Under the pieces are notes generated by a model. That model was not told the origin of the DNA and ran no database searches. It saw nothing but the letters and a program-made list of their open reading frames with translations. The position numbers and the translations under genes were made by a program. A stretch of DNA of 9,098 bases, taken from assembly GCA_039925865.1 (NCBI GenBank), contig JBDSYA010000151.1:1-9098 (forward strand), given 5' to 3'. This document shows, in pieces, positions 7,070-9,098 of this stretch (the stretch's first letter is position 1; every line of letters starts with the position of its first letter). The stretch comes from JBDSYA01 sp039925865. Lineage in GTDB: Bacteria > Bacteroidota > Ignavibacteria > Tepidaquicellales > Tepidaquicellaceae.

Positions 7070-7090
7070 AAAGATTTTAAGAAGATCTTT
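7070..7090. repeat. Inverted repeat between two divergent promoters
   Basis: AAAGAT (7070-7075) and ATCTTT (7085-7090) form an inverted repeat with a 9-nt spacer. It ends at the candidate plus-strand -35 box (7089-7094) in the divergent region between the lipoprotein and the microprotein/ygfZ genes. It could be an operator. It is short and AT-rich, so chance is possible. Confidence 0.25.
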
Positions 7091-7118
7091 GAATTACATC
7101 TTTAACTCCATTTAAACT
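7089..7118 (+). promoter_or_regulatory. Weak candidate promoter for the microprotein-ygfZ-aldolase run
   Basis: TTGAAT (7089-7094) and TAAACT (7113-7118) are 18 nt apart. Transcription would start about 25 nt before the microprotein ATG at 7151. The -10 match is only partial. Some promoter is expected here, since the region is divergent from the lipoprotein gene. Confidence 0.3.
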
Positions 7119-7150
7119 ATGTTCATAATTCTTTATATTTATTGACGAAT

Positions 7151-7318
7151 ATGGAATATAATGTCAATGAACACAATAATTTTCCTGAAGATCGGGAGGC
7201 TCCCCAAACTTCTAGTTCAAATAAGCTATCTGATACAATTCTGTCAACATTAATTATTCTGCTCACTTTATTCTCAGTTTTTCTCAGTTTTTATATTATT
7301 TCAGTAAAGTATTTATAG
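7151..7318 (+). CDS. Small single-pass membrane protein (55 residues), unknown function
   Basis: A short ORF with a clear protein-like layout. It has a hydrophilic N-terminal half (MEYNVNEHNNFPEDREAP, then a Ser-rich linker to about residue 28) and a strongly hydrophobic segment (about 29-52, ILSTLIILLTLFSVFLSFYI inside it), ending SVKYL. This is the design of a tail-anchored or single-pass microprotein. It fills the gap between the divergent promoter region and ygfZ. Its stop codon TAG (7316-7318) is in the same frame as ygfZ, whose TTG start follows after one codon (GAT), so the two are probably co-transcribed and translationally coupled. The ATG at 7151 has no good Shine-Dalgarno. I do not recognise a family; coding status rests on layout and position. 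Confidence 0.6.
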   Translation: MEYNVNEHNNFPEDREAPQTSSSNKLSDTILSTLIILLTLFSVFLSFYIISVKYL

Positions 7319-7321
7319 GAT

Positions 7322-8227
7322 TTGGAAAATAAATTTTTTGTCAGGAATACAGGCCTAATCAATGCTTCGGGACAGGATGTGATTGACTTTATTAACAGAA
7401 TGTCCACAAACGATTTAAGAAAGTTTCCTACTGAAGAATTCCGTAAGTCCGTTCTCACAAGTGATAAAGGAAGAATAATTGATCTCATAAATATTCTGAA
7501 TATAAAAGAAAAAGTTTTAGTGCTGACTACATCCGGGTTTGAGGATAAGGTTATAAAACATCTGGACAAATATATTATTATGGACGATGTAAAGCTGGAA
7601 AAAAGTCTCAGTAATTTCAGGCATATCATTGTATACGGGAGTGATCTATCCGGACTTGCTAAGAAAATGTTTAATCTGGAAGTGAAAGAAAATAAAATTT
7701 ACAATCCAGGAAATGAAGAATATTTATTCATAGATGATTTTAAAATTGAAACAATAAATGTGATCTGTAATGATGAAGGTGTTAAAAAATACAGCTCCAT
7801 ATTATCCGGGAATAATGTTAAAGAAATGAATTGCACTGAGTATGAACAGATGAGAATTAAATCAGGAATACCCGAAGGTGTAAATGAATTTAATGATCAG
7901 ATAAACCCTATGGAATGCGGTCTGGAAAGATATATTTCATTTAAAAAAGGCTGCTATATCGGCCAGGAAGTTATAGCACGTCTTGATTCACAAAGCAAGA
8001 GGCCTAAGCAGATGGTTTTGATAAGATCTGGCACAGAACTTATTACACAGGAAAAGATCTTCACTGAAGAAAATAAAGAAGCCGGATTTGTTTCCAGCGC
8101 AATAGCTAACGACGGAAGATCAGAGGGGCTTGGATTTATCAGAAGTATAAATCTTGATTTTCAAAACAACTATTTTGTGGATCGTAATAATGAAAAAATT
8201 GTAATTGATATTTCAAAAATAAATTAA
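7322..8227 (+). CDS. ygfZ: Folate-binding protein YgfZ (Fe-S cluster assembly/repair), TTG start
   Basis: YgfZ resembles the glycine-cleavage T protein and uses tetrahydrofolate to support maturation or repair of Fe-S enzymes in the cytoplasm. The signature K-G-C-Y-I-G-Q-E is intact at residues 209-216, including the essential C211. The preceding RIKSGIPEG (178-186) and NPMECGLERYISFKKG (195-210), plus an N-terminal SGQDVIDFINRMSTNDL (16-32), also fit the family. The 301 residues are within its usual range. The start is TTG at 7322: the TAG of the upstream microprotein is in frame two codons earlier, and the next methionine (M27) would cut a conserved strand. The AGGA at 7317-7320 is too close to the TTG to be a standard Shine-Dalgarno, so reinitiation after the microprotein is likely. 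The aldolase gene follows 14 nt later. Confidence 0.93.
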   Translation: MENKFFVRNTGLINASGQDVIDFINRMSTNDLRKFPTEEFRKSVLTSDKGRIIDLINILNIKEKVLVLTTSGFEDKVIKHLDKYIIMDDVKLEKSLSNFRHIIVYGSDLSGLAKKMFNLEVKENKIYNPGNEEYLFIDDFKIETINVICNDEGVKKYSSILSGNNVKEMNCTEYEQMRIKSGIPEGVNEFNDQINPMECGLERYISFKKGCYIGQEVIARLDSQSKRPKQMVLIRSGTELITQEKIFTEENKEAGFVSSAIANDGRSEGLGFIRSINLDFQNNYFVDRNNEKIVIDISKIN

Positions 8228-8243
8228 TTCAAAATAAATTAAT
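8216..8243. repeat. Imperfect tandem duplication at the ygfZ/aldolase junction
   Basis: AAAATAAATTAAT occurs at 8216-8228 and again at 8231-8243 (period 15). The first copy contains the ygfZ stop codon TAA and the second contains the first two bases of the aldolase ATG. The duplication accounts for the whole 14-nt spacer and leaves no Shine-Dalgarno. Confidence 0.75.
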
Positions 8244-9098
8244 GATAGAAAAAATAAAAACTATTTTAGGTAAAGATAATGAGTCGCTGCTGACGCATGA
8301 GTGTAAAACCATCTATAAGGACATGCTGCATTTGCCCGGAAATGATTTTGTTGACAGGGTTTGGAAAGATTCGGACAGATCTAACAATGTTTTAAGAAAT
8401 ATGCAGTTGATCTATAACACTGGACGTCTAAGCGGAACAGGTTATGTATCTATATTGCCTGTAGACCAGGGAATAGAACATTCTGCAGGTGCATCTTTCG
8501 CACTTAATCCTATTTATTTTGATCCTGAAAGTATTATTAAGCTTGCAATTGAAGGAGGATGTAATGCAGTTGCATCTACTGTTGGAGTATTAGGATCTGT
8601 GTCAAGAAAGTACGCGCATAAGATCCCATTCATAATGAAGATCAATCACAATGAATTTATAACTTATCCTAATAAATATGACCAGATAATGTTCGGAAAT
8701 GTCGACCAGGCTTTTGATATGGGTGCAGTGGCTGTTGGAGCTACAATTTATTTTGGTTCAGATGAAGCAGGAAGACAGCTTCAGCAGGTTAGTGAAGCTT
8801 TTGCTTATGCACATGAACTTGGGCTTGTTACTATCTTATGGTGTTACTTAAGAAATTCAGCTTTTAATGTAAAAGGAGATAAAGATTATCATGTCTCTGC
8901 AGATCTGACAGGTCAGGCAAATCATCTGGGAGTAACGATTGAAGCTGACATTATAAAACAAAAGCTTCCTGAGAATAACGGAGGTTATAATGCTTTAAAG
9001 TTCGGCAAAACTCACAAAGCGGTTTATGAAATTTTAACATCTGAAAATCCAATTGACCTTACCAGATATCAACTGGCAAATTGTTATATGGGAAGAGC
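8242..9098 (+). CDS. fbaB: Class I fructose-bisphosphate aldolase (FbaB/DhnA type), 3' end cut by window edge
   Basis: This Schiff-base aldolase interconverts fructose-1,6-bisphosphate with dihydroxyacetone phosphate and glyceraldehyde-3-phosphate, in glycolysis and gluconeogenesis. 285 codons are present; relatives are about 350 residues, so the C-terminal part is missing. Seen: the family motif ILPVDQGIEHS at 71-81, FIMKINHNEF at 130-139, GAVAVGATIYFGS at 161-173, the EADIIKQKLPENNGGY region at 234-249, and FGKTHKAVYEIL followed by NPIDLTRYQLANCYMGR near the cut end. The Schiff-base lysine is expected to be K239 or K241 by position, but I did not align it. The ATG at 8242 gives MIEKIKTILG; there is no Shine-Dalgarno. 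It lies 14 nt after ygfZ and is probably in the same operon; a functional link between the two is not evident. Confidence 0.93.
   Translation, partial: MIEKIKTILGKDNESLLTHECKTIYKDMLHLPGNDFVDRVWKDSDRSNNVLRNMQLIYNTGRLSGTGYVSILPVDQGIEHSAGASFALNPIYFDPESIIKLAIEGGCNAVASTVGVLGSVSRKYAHKIPFIMKINHNEFITYPNKYDQIMFGNVDQAFDMGAVAVGATIYFGSDEAGRQLQQVSEAFAYAHELGLVTILWCYLRNSAFNVKGDKDYHVSADLTGQANHLGVTIEADIIKQKLPENNGGYNALKFGKTHKAVYEILTSENPIDLTRYQLANCYMGR

Noticed and set aside
7291..7629. 112-codon minus-strand ORF opposite ygfZ
   Set aside because: It is antisense to the conserved N-terminus of YgfZ; a shadow ORF.
1..9098. CRISPR array, transposon, integrase, toxin-antitoxin or phage-defence system
   Set aside because: No regularly spaced repeats, transposase or recombinase motifs, terminal inverted repeats, or paired toxin/antitoxin ORFs were seen. 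The gene content is chromosomal housekeeping and envelope functions.

Overview
This is a gene-dense, low-GC stretch of bacterial chromosome. The codon use, mostly weak Shine-Dalgarno sequences, an AQ-type signal peptide on a small outer-membrane barrel protein, and the gene order yqeY-cvpA-mutS2 suggest the Bacteroidota/Chlorobiota/Ignavibacteriota group. An Ignavibacteria-like organism is my best guess; there is no rRNA or other marker here to prove it.

Left part, minus strand (about 5580 down to 1): five genes run in one direction. They are a membrane-anchored TPR protein, a YqeY/GatB-tail protein, a CvpA-family membrane protein, the ATPase/nuclease MutS2, and a CrtI-type carotenoid desaturase cut by the window edge. 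Gaps shrink along the run (94, 60 and 16 nt, then a 4-nt ATGA overlap), so at least yqeY to crtI look like one operon. YqeY and CvpA must both start at TTG.

Middle, minus strand (6967 down to 5875): a small lipoprotein and a small outer-membrane beta-barrel protein form a two-gene cell-envelope unit. It has a plausible sigma-70-like promoter upstream and a strong intrinsic terminator downstream. Between that terminator and the TPR gene lies about 300 bp of AT-rich, short-repeat DNA holding a conspicuous 40-bp GC-rich island.

Right part, plus strand (7151 to 9098): a 55-residue single-pass membrane microprotein precedes, in the same frame and separated only by a TAG codon plus one more codon, ygfZ (folate-dependent Fe-S protein). 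A class I fructose-bisphosphate aldolase follows and runs off the window end.

Most of the window is ordinary chromosomal housekeeping and envelope genes. I see no CRISPR array, transposase, phage gene, tRNA or defence-system signature. The parts with no ready explanation are the microprotein in front of ygfZ, the lipoprotein/barrel pair, the repeat-like intergenic region, and the translational coupling of a carotenoid desaturase to mutS2.
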